From the NCBI GenBank assembly GCA_963729795.1, contig CAVSPC010000035.1, positions 10,948 to 74,947 on the forward strand: a stretch of DNA of 64,000 bases. Direction: 5' to 3'. How positions within the stretch are numbered: position 1 is the stretch's first letter; each line of letters begins with the position of its first letter. Positions 55,259 to 63,739 of this stretch are shown piece after piece. The position numbers and the translations under genes are program-made. The notes below the pieces were generated by a model that was not told the DNA's origin, did no database searches, and worked only from the letters and a program-made list of their open reading frames with translations. Origin of the DNA: CAWBBA01 sp963729795 (GTDB lineage Bacteria; Desulfobacterota; Desulfomonilia; Desulfomonilales; Desulfomonilaceae).

Positions 55259-56914
55259 TTACCTATGTAAGGGCTTGATGCCAAGCTTCCACATTCTGGA
55301 AAACAACGTAGAGGGATTAATTCCCAAAATCTGGGCAGCTCCGCTATTACCTTTCACTCGTCCGCCCGTGGCAGCCAAGACCTCAAGTATGTGGTTCCTC
55401 TCCATCTCTTCCAAGGTAATGCCACACAACTCGTGGCCTTTAGCGTCGTCGGGAAGTGGGATGGTCAGAATTGGCTTCTTGCTTATTATCATGGCCCGTT
55501 CCACTACGTTCTTGAGTTCCCTGATGTTTCCGGGCCATGGGTAATTTCGGAGCGCTTTCATATTCTCCGGAGTAATTCGATCCACCTGCTTTCCCAACTC
55601 TTTCTCGAGATCACGAACAAATGACCAAACTAGGTCAGGGATGTCTGCACTGCGACAACGAAGGGGAGGTAAAACAATCGGGAACACGTTCAGACGATAA
55701 TAGAGATCTTTTCGAAACGTGCCGGTCTTCACCGCTTCCGCGAGGTCTTTGTTAGTGGCGGCAATTATCCTTGAGTCCACCTGGACGGTTCGGGAACTTC
55801 CCACTCTCTCGAAACTACCGTTCTGGAGCGCTCTGAGCAACCGGGTTTGTACCCTGTAATCCAAGTCGCCGATCTCATCGAGAAAGATCGTGGAGCCATT
55901 CGCCAGTTCAAACCGGCCGATCTCTCTGGACAATGCCCCAGTGTATGCTCCCCTCTCATGGCCAAACAACTCACTTTCAATCAAAGTTGAAGGCAGAGCA
56001 CCGCAATTGACCGTTACCAGGGGACGGCTTCTTCGGGGGCTCATATTGTGTATGGCGCGAGCCAGCAGTTCCTTTCCCGTGCCGGTCTCTCCCATGATAA
56101 GCACTGTGGCATCGGTTCCAGCCACCTGCTCTGCCAGGTTCAAGACTTTCCTGAGCGCCTGGCTCTTGCCGACGATTTCTCTCTCCGGGCGCATCGAGTC
56201 GGTTTCGTGCTTGGGACAAATCCTTTTAGTCGTTAATCTGTTCTCTAGGGTATTCTGCGCTGAGCGCGTTTTGCGGATTTCTTCTCCCACCTGCTTGCCG
56301 AGAAGCGCATTGCCGACTATTTCCCCAAGGACTTTAAGTCGTTGAATCAGAGGGTCAGGCCAATTTCTTTCGGATGCGAAGCTGGCGAGAGTCAGGCCGC
56401 CGATAACAGATTCACCCACTCGCAGCGGCACGGCCAAAGCAGATTTCTGTCCCAAGGCAGCGAACCATTTCCTGTCGACACGAGCTTCCCTCGGAAGATC
56501 GTCAAGTTTGGAGAAGAAAAACAATTTGCCTGACAGCAAACTTCGGATCACGTAAGGAACCTGGTCGTTCGGCAGGACCTGCGGAGGTTGAGGTATCCCT
56601 TCCGATGCCCACGAATGGGTCATCAGAAGCTGGGAGGGCTTTACGCCGCACTGACGCAAACATGTTCTGTCGTGCCCCAGCAATTCTACGAGTCGTTTGA
56701 GCATCTGGACAATTTTGCTGTCCACTTCTCCTGTTCGCATGCAGAGAAGTTCCGTGCAAAACTGGGAAATGGTCTCTTCGAAGCGTAGCCGCTCAGTCAG
56801 GCGTAGCTGTGCTTTCCTCAGGTCCGCTGCCGTTGACTCTAGAACAGCGAGCTGCGTCCGCAGCCCGTTTAGTTCCCCGACAAGTTCCCTTCTGGTCTTG
56901 TCCCCGTCATGCAT
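55259..56914 (-). CDS. Sigma-54-dependent activator with GAF domain
   Basis: 551 residues from the ATG at 56914, after GGAGGTCCCG; upstream in-frame starts are unsupported. A coiled N-terminus is followed by a GAF domain (FFSKLDDLPRE; LAVPLRVGESVIGGLTLASF), an AAA+ domain (GETGTGKELLARAIH, the loop GAYTGA, Walker B TIFLDEIGDL) and a Fis-type HTH end (GAAQILGINPSTLFSRMWKL). GAYTGA has Tyr for the usual Phe, a permitted variant. It is not a two-component protein; the GAF domain should sense a small molecule. Confidence 0.92.
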   Translation of the reverse strand: MHDGDKTRRELVGELNGLRTQLAVLESTAADLRKAQLRLTERLRFEETISQFCTELLCMRTGEVDSKIVQMLKRLVELLGHDRTCLRQCGVKPSQLLMTHSWASEGIPQPPQVLPNDQVPYVIRSLLSGKLFFFSKLDDLPREARVDRKWFAALGQKSALAVPLRVGESVIGGLTLASFASERNWPDPLIQRLKVLGEIVGNALLGKQVGEEIRKTRSAQNTLENRLTTKRICPKHETDSMRPEREIVGKSQALRKVLNLAEQVAGTDATVLIMGETGTGKELLARAIHNMSPRRSRPLVTVNCGALPSTLIESELFGHERGAYTGALSREIGRFELANGSTIFLDEIGDLDYRVQTRLLRALQNGSFERVGSSRTVQVDSRIIAATNKDLAEAVKTGTFRKDLYYRLNVFPIVLPPLRCRSADIPDLVWSFVRDLEKELGKQVDRITPENMKALRNYPWPGNIRELKNVVERAMIISKKPILTIPLPDDAKGHELCGITLEEMERNHILEVLAATGGRVKGNSGAAQILGINPSTLFSRMWKLGIKPLHR

Positions 56915-57310
56915 CGGGACCTCCAGAGTTTTTTGAGGAATTCTCTTGGGAAAGGGCTGGTCCATACGAATGAAATCTGTTTTAGGATTATAGCACCCTT
57001 CGGGGCGGATGTAAGCATCATTATGAGGCCCACAAATAATGATTTTCGGGGCCATGAGAGGACCGCTCACCGCAGCGTCAACGGACCGGCACCTAAGAAA
57101 CTGCAACGCAGGTAGCAATGATCGGGTAGAACGCTGGAAGTAGGTTTGAAATGCCGTCCCAAGCAATCGGTCCGAGAGGGCCAATTTGGATCATGTCGAA
57201 AAGGTGCGAGAGACCACTCACCGTCAACAGATTCTCTCGACATGATGGGAGACTTTGCCTTGCCATTCTGATACGATCCGAACAGTGATATGAAGTGAGG
57301 AGGTGTCATT
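56915..57310. promoter_or_regulatory. Divergent intergenic region with a long inverted repeat
   Basis: ATCATGTCGA (57190-57199) and TCGACATGAT (57237-57246) form a perfect ten-base inverted repeat with 37 bp between them; inner GAGAGA and TCTCTC add further pairing. It lies between the activator gene and the first comM copy, and may regulate either. Confidence 0.4.
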
Positions 57311-57997
57311 GTGCTGGCACGGGTTCATTCCGCGACTCTCATCGGGATCGACGCGCATCCGGCAGAAGTGGAAGTCGACGTCTACCAGGGCCTGCCATCG
57401 GTTGCCGTAGTCGGTCTGCCTGACAGCGCTGTCAAGGAGAGTGCTGCACGAGTCAAATCTGCCATAGTCAATAGCGGGTACCCCTTCCCTGCCCGTGGCA
57501 TCACGGTAAATCTCGCTCCAGCGGACCTGAAGAAAGAGGGTTCAGGCTTCGACCTCCCCATAGCTCTGGGAATACTAGCTGCATTAAATTTGCTCCCCTC
57601 GGAAAAGCTCGATGATTACATTGTGGTGGGAGAACTAGCCCTCGATGGCCGCATAAAGGCTGTGCGGGGCGCGCTGTCGCTGGGGCTCGCTGCGAGAGAC
57701 CTCGGATTCAAGGGTCTGATCCTGCCTGATGTGAACGCACGCGAGGCGGCAGTGGTGGAAGGTATAGAAGTGCTCGGTGTGCCGAACCTCCTCACTGCGA
57801 CCGGATTCTTGATGGACCACGTAGTTGTCGGACCCACCAAGCCAACCAAGGACACCAAGCCCGCTCGTTACGGCTCTTACCACGTGGATTTTCGAGATGT
57901 ACGGGGACAGGAGTTTGCCAAAAGGGCTGTGGAAGTGGCTGCCGCAGGTGGGCACAACGTCCTGGAGTCATGTCCTCAGTTAATGCAGATTGTTTAG
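57311..57997 (+). pseudogene. comM: Truncated comM copy
   Basis: 228 residues from a GTG at 57311. The first 216 match the intact ComM encoded at 60779, with eight differences in about 212 residues, then identity stops abruptly after GGHNVL at the point where the intact protein has the Walker A loop. The remaining residues are unrelated. Without the ATPase core it cannot act as ComM. It includes G in place of the conserved R of PARRITVNL. It marks the left edge of an inserted segment. Confidence 0.85.
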
Positions 57998-58446
57998 GCG
58001 AAACAGCTCTTAGGTCCGCGCAGGACTATATCAGCAATGATATAAGGCTGTTATCTTCTGCAGCGCGCCGTCCAGCGACCCCCATCAACCTCATAGGTTA
58101 ACACAACCCATCGTTTACCTCTTCAAATTCCCCTCCCAGACGCCGCACTTGCTGTTCTTGCTTCGTTGCTTGCAAAGGACAGAGTATCCACGGCTCTTCC
58201 CCCATCGATGAGGGCTCCCTCATTCTAAAGGCGGTTTTCGCCATTTTTCTATTCCGATTAGAGGACCATTTGAACAGCAGGCTTGCGCCTTACCTGACAA
58301 CATAGTTGGGGGCACACGCATTTTTTTCTTGACATCTTTCACACGGCGGATAGTAGTCTATAAGAAAAGGGTATAGGTCTTTTCGGGGAGTCGTAGTTCC
58401 ACCGTTTCGTTGACGCTCAGCGATCTAAGAAAGGGGGTGTGTAGAC
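57998..58446. other. Left end of the insert in comM
   Basis: No gene is seen. A perfect inverted repeat TATATCA-GCAA-TGATATA (58027-58044) lies just inside the junction and could be an operator or a recombination site. A TTGACA at 58329 with weak -10 candidates nearby is listed separately. Confidence 0.4.
58329..58364 (+). promoter_or_regulatory. Possible promoter of the insert genes
   Basis: A perfect TTGACA (58329-58334) is followed by the -10 candidates TAGTCT (58354, spacing 19) or TATAAG (58359, spacing 24). Spacing is not ideal, so only the -35 element is convincing. Confidence 0.35.
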
Positions 58447-58771
58447 TTGTCCGTCACGTATAAGGACGTGGTATACAGTGTGGGGGATCCGTATGAGTAC
58501 ATTTGGTGTGAATGCCGCGCCAGGCTTTACACAGCGGTTGAAATAAGATACCAGGCCCGTGCGTATGCTGCCGCATCCGATCTCCTTCCAGGCCCCCCCA
58601 TACCAAACTTTCCGTAAGGAAGACGAACTCGCTCATTCGCCATGGAGACCTACCCCGAAGGAAGCTCGTGAAGACTTGTCTGAAGAGATTGGAGTGGATC
58701 TCAAGAGCGACAACATCGTTTACGAGCAGTCATTTCTTGTTCCCATTCGGGTCGTAGATGAAGAGTTCTGA
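58447..58771 (+). CDS. Small unknown protein, frameshifted in a C7 run
   Basis: From a TTG at 58447, preceded by AAGGGGG, the frame reads SVTYKDVVYSVGDPYEYIW and runs to 58617. Removing one C from the seven-C run at 58593-58599 shifts it into the frame that continues YQTFRKEDELAHSPWRPTP to a stop at 58771, giving about 107 residues. Both halves look coding and the join is at a homopolymer. No family is recognised. It precedes the coiled-coil gene and shares its promoter region. Confidence 0.5.
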
Positions 58772-58850
58772 AGACGCACTCGGCGGATCGTTCGTTGTTG
58801 TTTCTCGTCCACGGATGCCAACGACGCAACGCAGCAAGAGGAGGAGAGGC

Positions 58851-60029
58851 ATGAGTTGGATTTCTGAACAACAAGATGCATTGAAGAGCCAAGCACGCAC
58901 AATCTCTGAGAAAATAACGGATATTAAGCCCAAATTAAAGATGGCATTGGGTCCAGCCTTCACGGCAGATTTAGATGTTGAAGTAGACGCCATCTTGGAT
59001 GATTCTTTCTTGCGGGCCATTGATAGAGCAGCGACAGCGCTCGAAAATACCAGAAAGCACGCGAGCGCAGAATGTCAAAACCTCGTCAAGCAGCTATTTG
59101 ACAATCTTTCTAAATTGGAGAAGCAACTTGAGGATCTTATCGATAAGATTTTTAAAGACGTCGATAAGCTGATTGAAAACATCAAGGAGCGTCTTTTTGA
59201 TCCGTTGAAAGAAATGATCCTCGAGTTAGAGAAAAGGATCTTTGAAGACATTAGGGAGGTCCTCGACATAATCTTTGATTTCTGGGAGGGAACCGAAGAA
59301 AAACTGAAGATTTATTTGGAAACCTGCTATGGACCTTATTTGATTCCGAACCTTCTTGACCCATGTCGCTGGAAGTTAGATTTGGTGCTGACCCCAGGTT
59401 GGAAGCTCACCTATAGTGACTGGTTTAACTTAGTTGAATGCGGGCTCTTGAAGCGATTAGAGGACGATGACACAACGGTCAAGGAGATCAAAGAGAATTA
59501 TGCCAATCTTCAGATTGAGTCATTCAAAATGACGTGCTTGGACAGAAGCAATTCAGGCGTCTACAAGATCTACAGCGAAAAGTGGCTTGACTATGGAATT
59601 CTATTCGAAATCTGGGATGAGTTCGAGGACACCATGACAGCACAGAAAGCATACGACGAGGCTATCAAGAAGCTGCAACAGGCGAGAGAAGAGTACCAGG
59701 CAAAAGTGGCTGACATCGAAAAGGCTCAGAAAACCGCCAACGCCGCTCAAACGACCGCCAACGCCGCTCAAACAACCGCCAACGCCGCTCAAACGACCGC
59801 CAACGCCGCTCAAAAAACGGCCCGTGATATTCAGAAGGATGCTACACCTTACGTGAATTCTGGTGTTTTGAAGCACATTAAGGATGAGGTGGGATTCGCG
59901 GTTCGTCCCGGCGATGGTTATCATTTTTTCACATTTCCGAACATCCTGGCTTGGGACACTTTTGCCAATGGCGCGTTCTACTCGGCGACCGATTTTGTTA
60001 AGACTGGGCACACCCTCGACTTGTCGTGA
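58851..60029 (+). CDS. Coiled-coil protein with AQTTANA repeats, unknown function
   Basis: 392 residues from the ATG at 58851, after GAGGAGAGGC; the open frame reaches back to 58758 without support. Residues 1-150 form long amphipathic helices rich in Lys, Glu and Asp (for example LEKQLEDLIDKIFKDVDKL), followed by a globular middle. A short heptad array AQ(T/K)TANA repeats five times, then comes a C-terminal domain with many aromatics (PGDGYHFFTFPNILAWDTF). No signal peptide. It could be a fibre, structural or defence protein; none is proven. Base composition is lower in GC than the neighbours, fitting transfer. Confidence 0.7.
   Translation: MSWISEQQDALKSQARTISEKITDIKPKLKMALGPAFTADLDVEVDAILDDSFLRAIDRAATALENTRKHASAECQNLVKQLFDNLSKLEKQLEDLIDKIFKDVDKLIENIKERLFDPLKEMILELEKRIFEDIREVLDIIFDFWEGTEEKLKIYLETCYGPYLIPNLLDPCRWKLDLVLTPGWKLTYSDWFNLVECGLLKRLEDDDTTVKEIKENYANLQIESFKMTCLDRSNSGVYKIYSEKWLDYGILFEIWDEFEDTMTAQKAYDEAIKKLQQAREEYQAKVADIEKAQKTANAAQTTANAAQTTANAAQTTANAAQKTARDIQKDATPYVNSGVLKHIKDEVGFAVRPGDGYHFFTFPNILAWDTFANGAFYSATDFVKTGHTLDLS
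59733..59816 (+). repeat. Tandem 21-bp repeat within the coiled-coil gene
   Basis: Four head-to-tail units beginning ACCGCCAACGCCGCTCAAA, with a single variable position between units. Each encodes the heptad TANAAQT. It is a coding repeat, prone to unit-number change. Confidence 0.85.
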
Positions 60030-60778
60030 CAAGTTAGCGTTGCGTTCCGCAAGTTAGAGTGGCAATCATAGATTTTGAGGCACTTCCGGAGCGGATGACA
60101 GTGAACTCATTGGCACTCGTAGTTCGGAAACCCAACACTAGTTGCGGTCATGCCGTGCATATTTGTATTCGCCGATGAAGTTCCAACCTACGTTTCGACA
60201 GCAATGCTCCAACAGCCTCTGGAATGAACTACGCACGGCCGTCTCATGCGTGACATCCAATTTGGCAAATTCGTCAAGGCCCAGGTAGTAGTCTTTAACC
60301 GCTTTGTGATTTGGCTTAAGGTCTAGTTGGTTCACACTTGGGTTTGCCCCTGGTTTCTTAGGCGGGCTATCAAACGCTCGTTACGATCAGTCAGGTAGGG
60401 GTCAAGGGTAGGGGTCAAGTCTACTCTTGGCTCATTTTGGTCGTGCGACGCCGCGGATGCGGCGACCAAAGGGAACATCATCGTTCGCCTCGCTCACCAC
60501 ATCGTTACGGTGACTGACTTTTCTTGTGACCTGGCCTGCTTTTGTGGACACGCTTTCTAGCCTGCCTGCCCTAAAATGTTACAGATGGGAGCCAGGAGAG
60601 GCTGCTCCACGACTTCCTGACATCCCACGGAATAGTGCTCGCCCGACCTGTAAAGAATCATTACCAAGCATCGGCATTATCCATTTAATCGCGGCCCCCA
60701 CTGTATGCTATGATGGCGCATGAACGTGGCCTGACTTTCGTGGGTCTCGCCTTGGACATTCGGAAAGAGGGGTTAGTT
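60030..60778. other. Right end of the insert, before the intact comM
   Basis: It contains the restriction-enzyme remnant at 60138-60335 and otherwise no gene. A direct duplication TAGGGGTCAAG occurs twice at about 60395-60420. The comM ribosome binding site is AGAGGGG at 60765-60772. Confidence 0.4.
60138..60335 (-). pseudogene. N-terminal remnant of a type ISP restriction-modification enzyme (probable)
   Basis: 65 residues, from a GTG at 60335 to a stop at 60138. The phrases KAVKDYYLGLDEF and THETAVRSSFQRLLEHCCRN, then GWNFIGEY resemble the first part of large single-chain (ISP/LlaBIII-like) restriction enzymes, where such N-termini are followed by the nuclease. The rest of the protein is absent, so this is a decayed fragment. 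Recognition is by phrase only. Confidence 0.5.
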
Positions 60779-62308
60779 GTGCTCGCACGGGTTCATTCCG
60801 CGACTCTCATCGGGATTGACGCGCATCCGGCAGAAGTGGAAGTCGACGTTTACCAGGGCCTGCCATCGATTGCCGTGGTTGGTTTGCCGGACAGTGCAGT
60901 CAAAGAGAGCGCTGCACGAGTCAAGTCTGCCATAGTCAACAGCGGGTACCCCTTCCCTGCCCGTCGCATCACAGTAAACCTAGCTCCAGCGGACTTGAAG
61001 AAAGAGGGTTCGGGCTTCGATCTCCCCATAGCATTGGGGATATTGGCGGCACTGAATCTGCTCCCCTCAGAGAAGCTCAAAGATTACATAGTGGTGGGAG
61101 AACTAGCCCTGGACGGCCGCATAAAGGCTGTGCGGGGCGCGTTGTCGCTGGGGCTTGCTGCGAGAGACCTCGGATTCAAGGGTCTGATCCTGCCGGATGT
61201 GAATGCACGCGAGGCGGCAGTAGTGGAAGGTATAGAGGTGCTCGGTGTGCCGAACCTCCTCACTGCGACCGGATTCTTGATGGACCGCGTAGTTGTCGAA
61301 CCCACCAAGCCAACCAGGGACGCCAAGCCCGCTCGTTACGGCTCTTACCACGTGAATTTTAGAGATGTACGGGGACAGGAGTTTGCAAAAAGGGCTGTGG
61401 AAGTGGCTGCCGCAGGTGGGCACAACGTCCTGATGATCGGCCCCCCGGGATCCGGAAAGACCATGCTGTCGCAGCGCATCCCGACGATACTACCCGAACC
61501 CGTGTTCGAGGAGGCGTTGCAGACCACAAGGATATATTCCGCCGTGGGCCTCTTGGGACGCAACGGTTCGGTTATGACTGTGCGACCGTTCCGATCTCCG
61601 CACCACACTGTCTCTGATGCCGGGCTAATCGGTGGAGGAATGATCCCGCGGCCGGGAGAAGTGTCGCTGGCTCACAACGGGGTCCTTTTTCTGGATGAAC
61701 TTCCCGAGTTCCGCAAGAATGTTCTGGAGGTTTTGCGTCAGCCGCTTGAAGACGGCGAGGTGACCATATCAAGGGCACAACTGGCCGTGACGTTTCCTGC
61801 CAGGTTTATGCTTGTGGCGGCCATGAACCCGTGCCCATGCGGATACCGCGGTGACCCCAAGCACCAATGCACCTGTGCCAAGCAGTCCGTTCAGCGATAT
61901 TGGAGCAAGATCTCGGGGCCGCTGCTTGACAGAATCGACATCCACATCGAAGTTCCTTCCATTGAATGGCGTGATCTGACCGCGGTGACCGACGGAGAAT
62001 CGTCCGAAACTATCAGGCAGCGAGTAAACAATGCACGCCAGATCCAACTGGACCGATTGGGGAAAAGTGGTCTGTTCTCCAACGCCCAAATGCGCTCGGC
62101 GCTCCTGAAGAAGTACTGTCGTCTGGACGGAAGTTCAATGAAATTTCTCGAAAAGGCCGTCGAAAAGCTCGGCTTATCGGCTCGCGCTTATCACCGAATA
62201 CTCAAAATTGCCAGGACTATTGCAGACCTGGAAGGGGTCCAGGACATTCAGCCACCGCACGTGGCCGAAGCTATCCAATATAGATCGCTGGATAGAAGAT
62301 ACGATTGA
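60779..62308 (+). CDS. comM: Mg-chelatase-like ATPase ComM
   Basis: 509 residues from a GTG at 60779, the family length. The N-terminal ChlI domain (ARVHSATLIGIDAHPAEVEV) is followed by Walker A MIGPPGSGKTML, Walker B GVLFLDELPEFRK and a C-terminal zinc-like cluster (MNPCPCGYRGDPKHQCTC). ComM is a helicase that extends branch migration during natural transformation. Its first 650 bp repeat the truncated copy 3.4 kb upstream, so it is a reconstituted gene. comM is a known target for genomic island insertion. Confidence 0.95.
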   Translation: MLARVHSATLIGIDAHPAEVEVDVYQGLPSIAVVGLPDSAVKESAARVKSAIVNSGYPFPARRITVNLAPADLKKEGSGFDLPIALGILAALNLLPSEKLKDYIVVGELALDGRIKAVRGALSLGLAARDLGFKGLILPDVNAREAAVVEGIEVLGVPNLLTATGFLMDRVVVEPTKPTRDAKPARYGSYHVNFRDVRGQEFAKRAVEVAAAGGHNVLMIGPPGSGKTMLSQRIPTILPEPVFEEALQTTRIYSAVGLLGRNGSVMTVRPFRSPHHTVSDAGLIGGGMIPRPGEVSLAHNGVLFLDELPEFRKNVLEVLRQPLEDGEVTISRAQLAVTFPARFMLVAAMNPCPCGYRGDPKHQCTCAKQSVQRYWSKISGPLLDRIDIHIEVPSIEWRDLTAVTDGESSETIRQRVNNARQIQLDRLGKSGLFSNAQMRSALLKKYCRLDGSSMKFLEKAVEKLGLSARAYHRILKIARTIADLEGVQDIQPPHVAEAIQYRSLDRRYD

Positions 62309-62436
62309 CGTGATCAGTCACCGCAGAGTGCGCTGAGACCGCAGAGAAGAAAAACGTCTTGCACAACACCCATTGATTACAGCTTAATGTTTTTAACACA
62401 AGAATGTCTTTTTAAAGAATAAAGGGAGTGCGATTT

Positions 62437-63120
62437 ATGGATATTGTGGATCTGAAAAAGGAGGGGGACGTTTTCATTCTTAGCATGCAGAGCGGAGAAA
62501 ATCGGTTTAATCGGGCTTTCGTCCAAGCCATGAACGAGGCATTAGACACAGTTGAAAAGTCCCACGGGCCGGCCGCTCTCGTGACCATCGGTGGGGAGGA
62601 AAAGTTCTACTCCAATGGACTGGACTTGGCCTGGCTCACCGGCGATGGCCAGAAAGAGGCCCCTGAATTCATCAAGACTGTTTTAAAGCTTTTTGGACGG
62701 ATCATGGCATTCTCGGTGCCCACTGCTGCCGCAATTAACGGACACGCCTTTGCTGCAGGAGCCATGCTGGCCCTGGCACATGATTTCCGAGTCATGCGGG
62801 TGGATCGCGGGTTCTTCTGCTTGCCCGAAGTGGATATCAACATTCCGTTCGTCCCCGGAATGACAGCCCTTATCAGAAGCCGGTTGACACCCAACGTGTT
62901 TCGGAATTCGATGCTTACTGGAGCCAAGGTGGGAGGCTCCGAGGCAAAACATCTGGGTATTGTGGATGAAGCGGTCCCTGCCGATAAGGTGCTGGAAACG
63001 GCCATTAGCTGTATCGCCCCATTGGCCAACAAGGACCGTCACACGTTTCAAGCTATCAAAAGGGGTATGTACCCCGAAACGCTAGCTCTGTTGGAGAATG
63101 GGATTGTGAATCCTTCATGA
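62437..63120 (+). CDS. Crotonase-family enoyl-CoA hydratase/isomerase
   Basis: 227 residues from the ATG at 62437, eight bases after AGGGAG. Oxyanion-hole motifs are KFYSNGLDLAWL and INGHAFAAGAMLALAHDFRV. The SNGLDLAW form is like delta3,delta2-enoyl-CoA isomerases rather than classic hydratases, so an isomerase role in unsaturated fatty-acid breakdown is more likely. The neighbouring genes do not encode other beta-oxidation enzymes. Confidence 0.85.
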   Translation: MDIVDLKKEGDVFILSMQSGENRFNRAFVQAMNEALDTVEKSHGPAALVTIGGEEKFYSNGLDLAWLTGDGQKEAPEFIKTVLKLFGRIMAFSVPTAAAINGHAFAAGAMLALAHDFRVMRVDRGFFCLPEVDINIPFVPGMTALIRSRLTPNVFRNSMLTGAKVGGSEAKHLGIVDEAVPADKVLETAISCIAPLANKDRHTFQAIKRGMYPETLALLENGIVNPS

Positions 63121-63739
63121 ATCCGCCGGGATGTCAGTCTTGCGCGTACACCGCGTTAATGCACCTTACCATTGTATGTGGTTACCGCTTATGGGCCTCC
63201 GAGGATCGGTGCGAATGACACACGACAAGATTGGATTATCTCAGCCTTTTTGATGAAACCCTGGAGACATAAGTGGTTTACACCGACTCGCCGGCCCGGC
63301 CAGGTGTCTCCTTTATTTCTAGCCCGAAATTGATATGCTAGCTTGTCGAATTCCCTCGCAATAATGGCCAAGCGGCCTGCGCGCGCTTTTGGCACGTCCT
63401 ACGCATTATGGTCCACTAAGACTAACTACAAAGCGGCCAAGTCATTTTATGGGGGAGCGATAATTTCACCTGACCTTTCACCGGGCCATCAATCTCACGG
63501 TCGGTGAGGGATCACCGTCCCGCGAGCCGAGAGATACGGTGAGAACGCAGAGAAAAACATGGTTTATTCAGCGTCATGTGAATCACCGGCACGTGTACTC
63601 CAACCGGGGCAGATTTCACTCTAACAGACTGGAACTTGCCGTGGTCCATCTGACAGACATGCTGTGAAAACAGAAGCTTCCGCGGTCTTTGCATTCTCTG
63701 GAGTGGGCCATTGCATTTTCACCTCCCGTGGAGGTGGCC
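63121..63739. other. Intergenic region
   Basis: About 620 bp. A GCAGAG-type repeat fragment lies near 63536-63557. Small frames here show no coding signal. Confidence 0.4.

Noticed and set aside
57311..57997. A functional short ComM-like protein
   Set aside because: It ends before the ATPase core, its last residues are unrelated and a conserved Arg is replaced by Gly.
59733..59816. CRISPR-like repeat array
   Set aside because: The 21-bp units are directly adjacent with no spacers, stay in frame and encode a heptad repeat.
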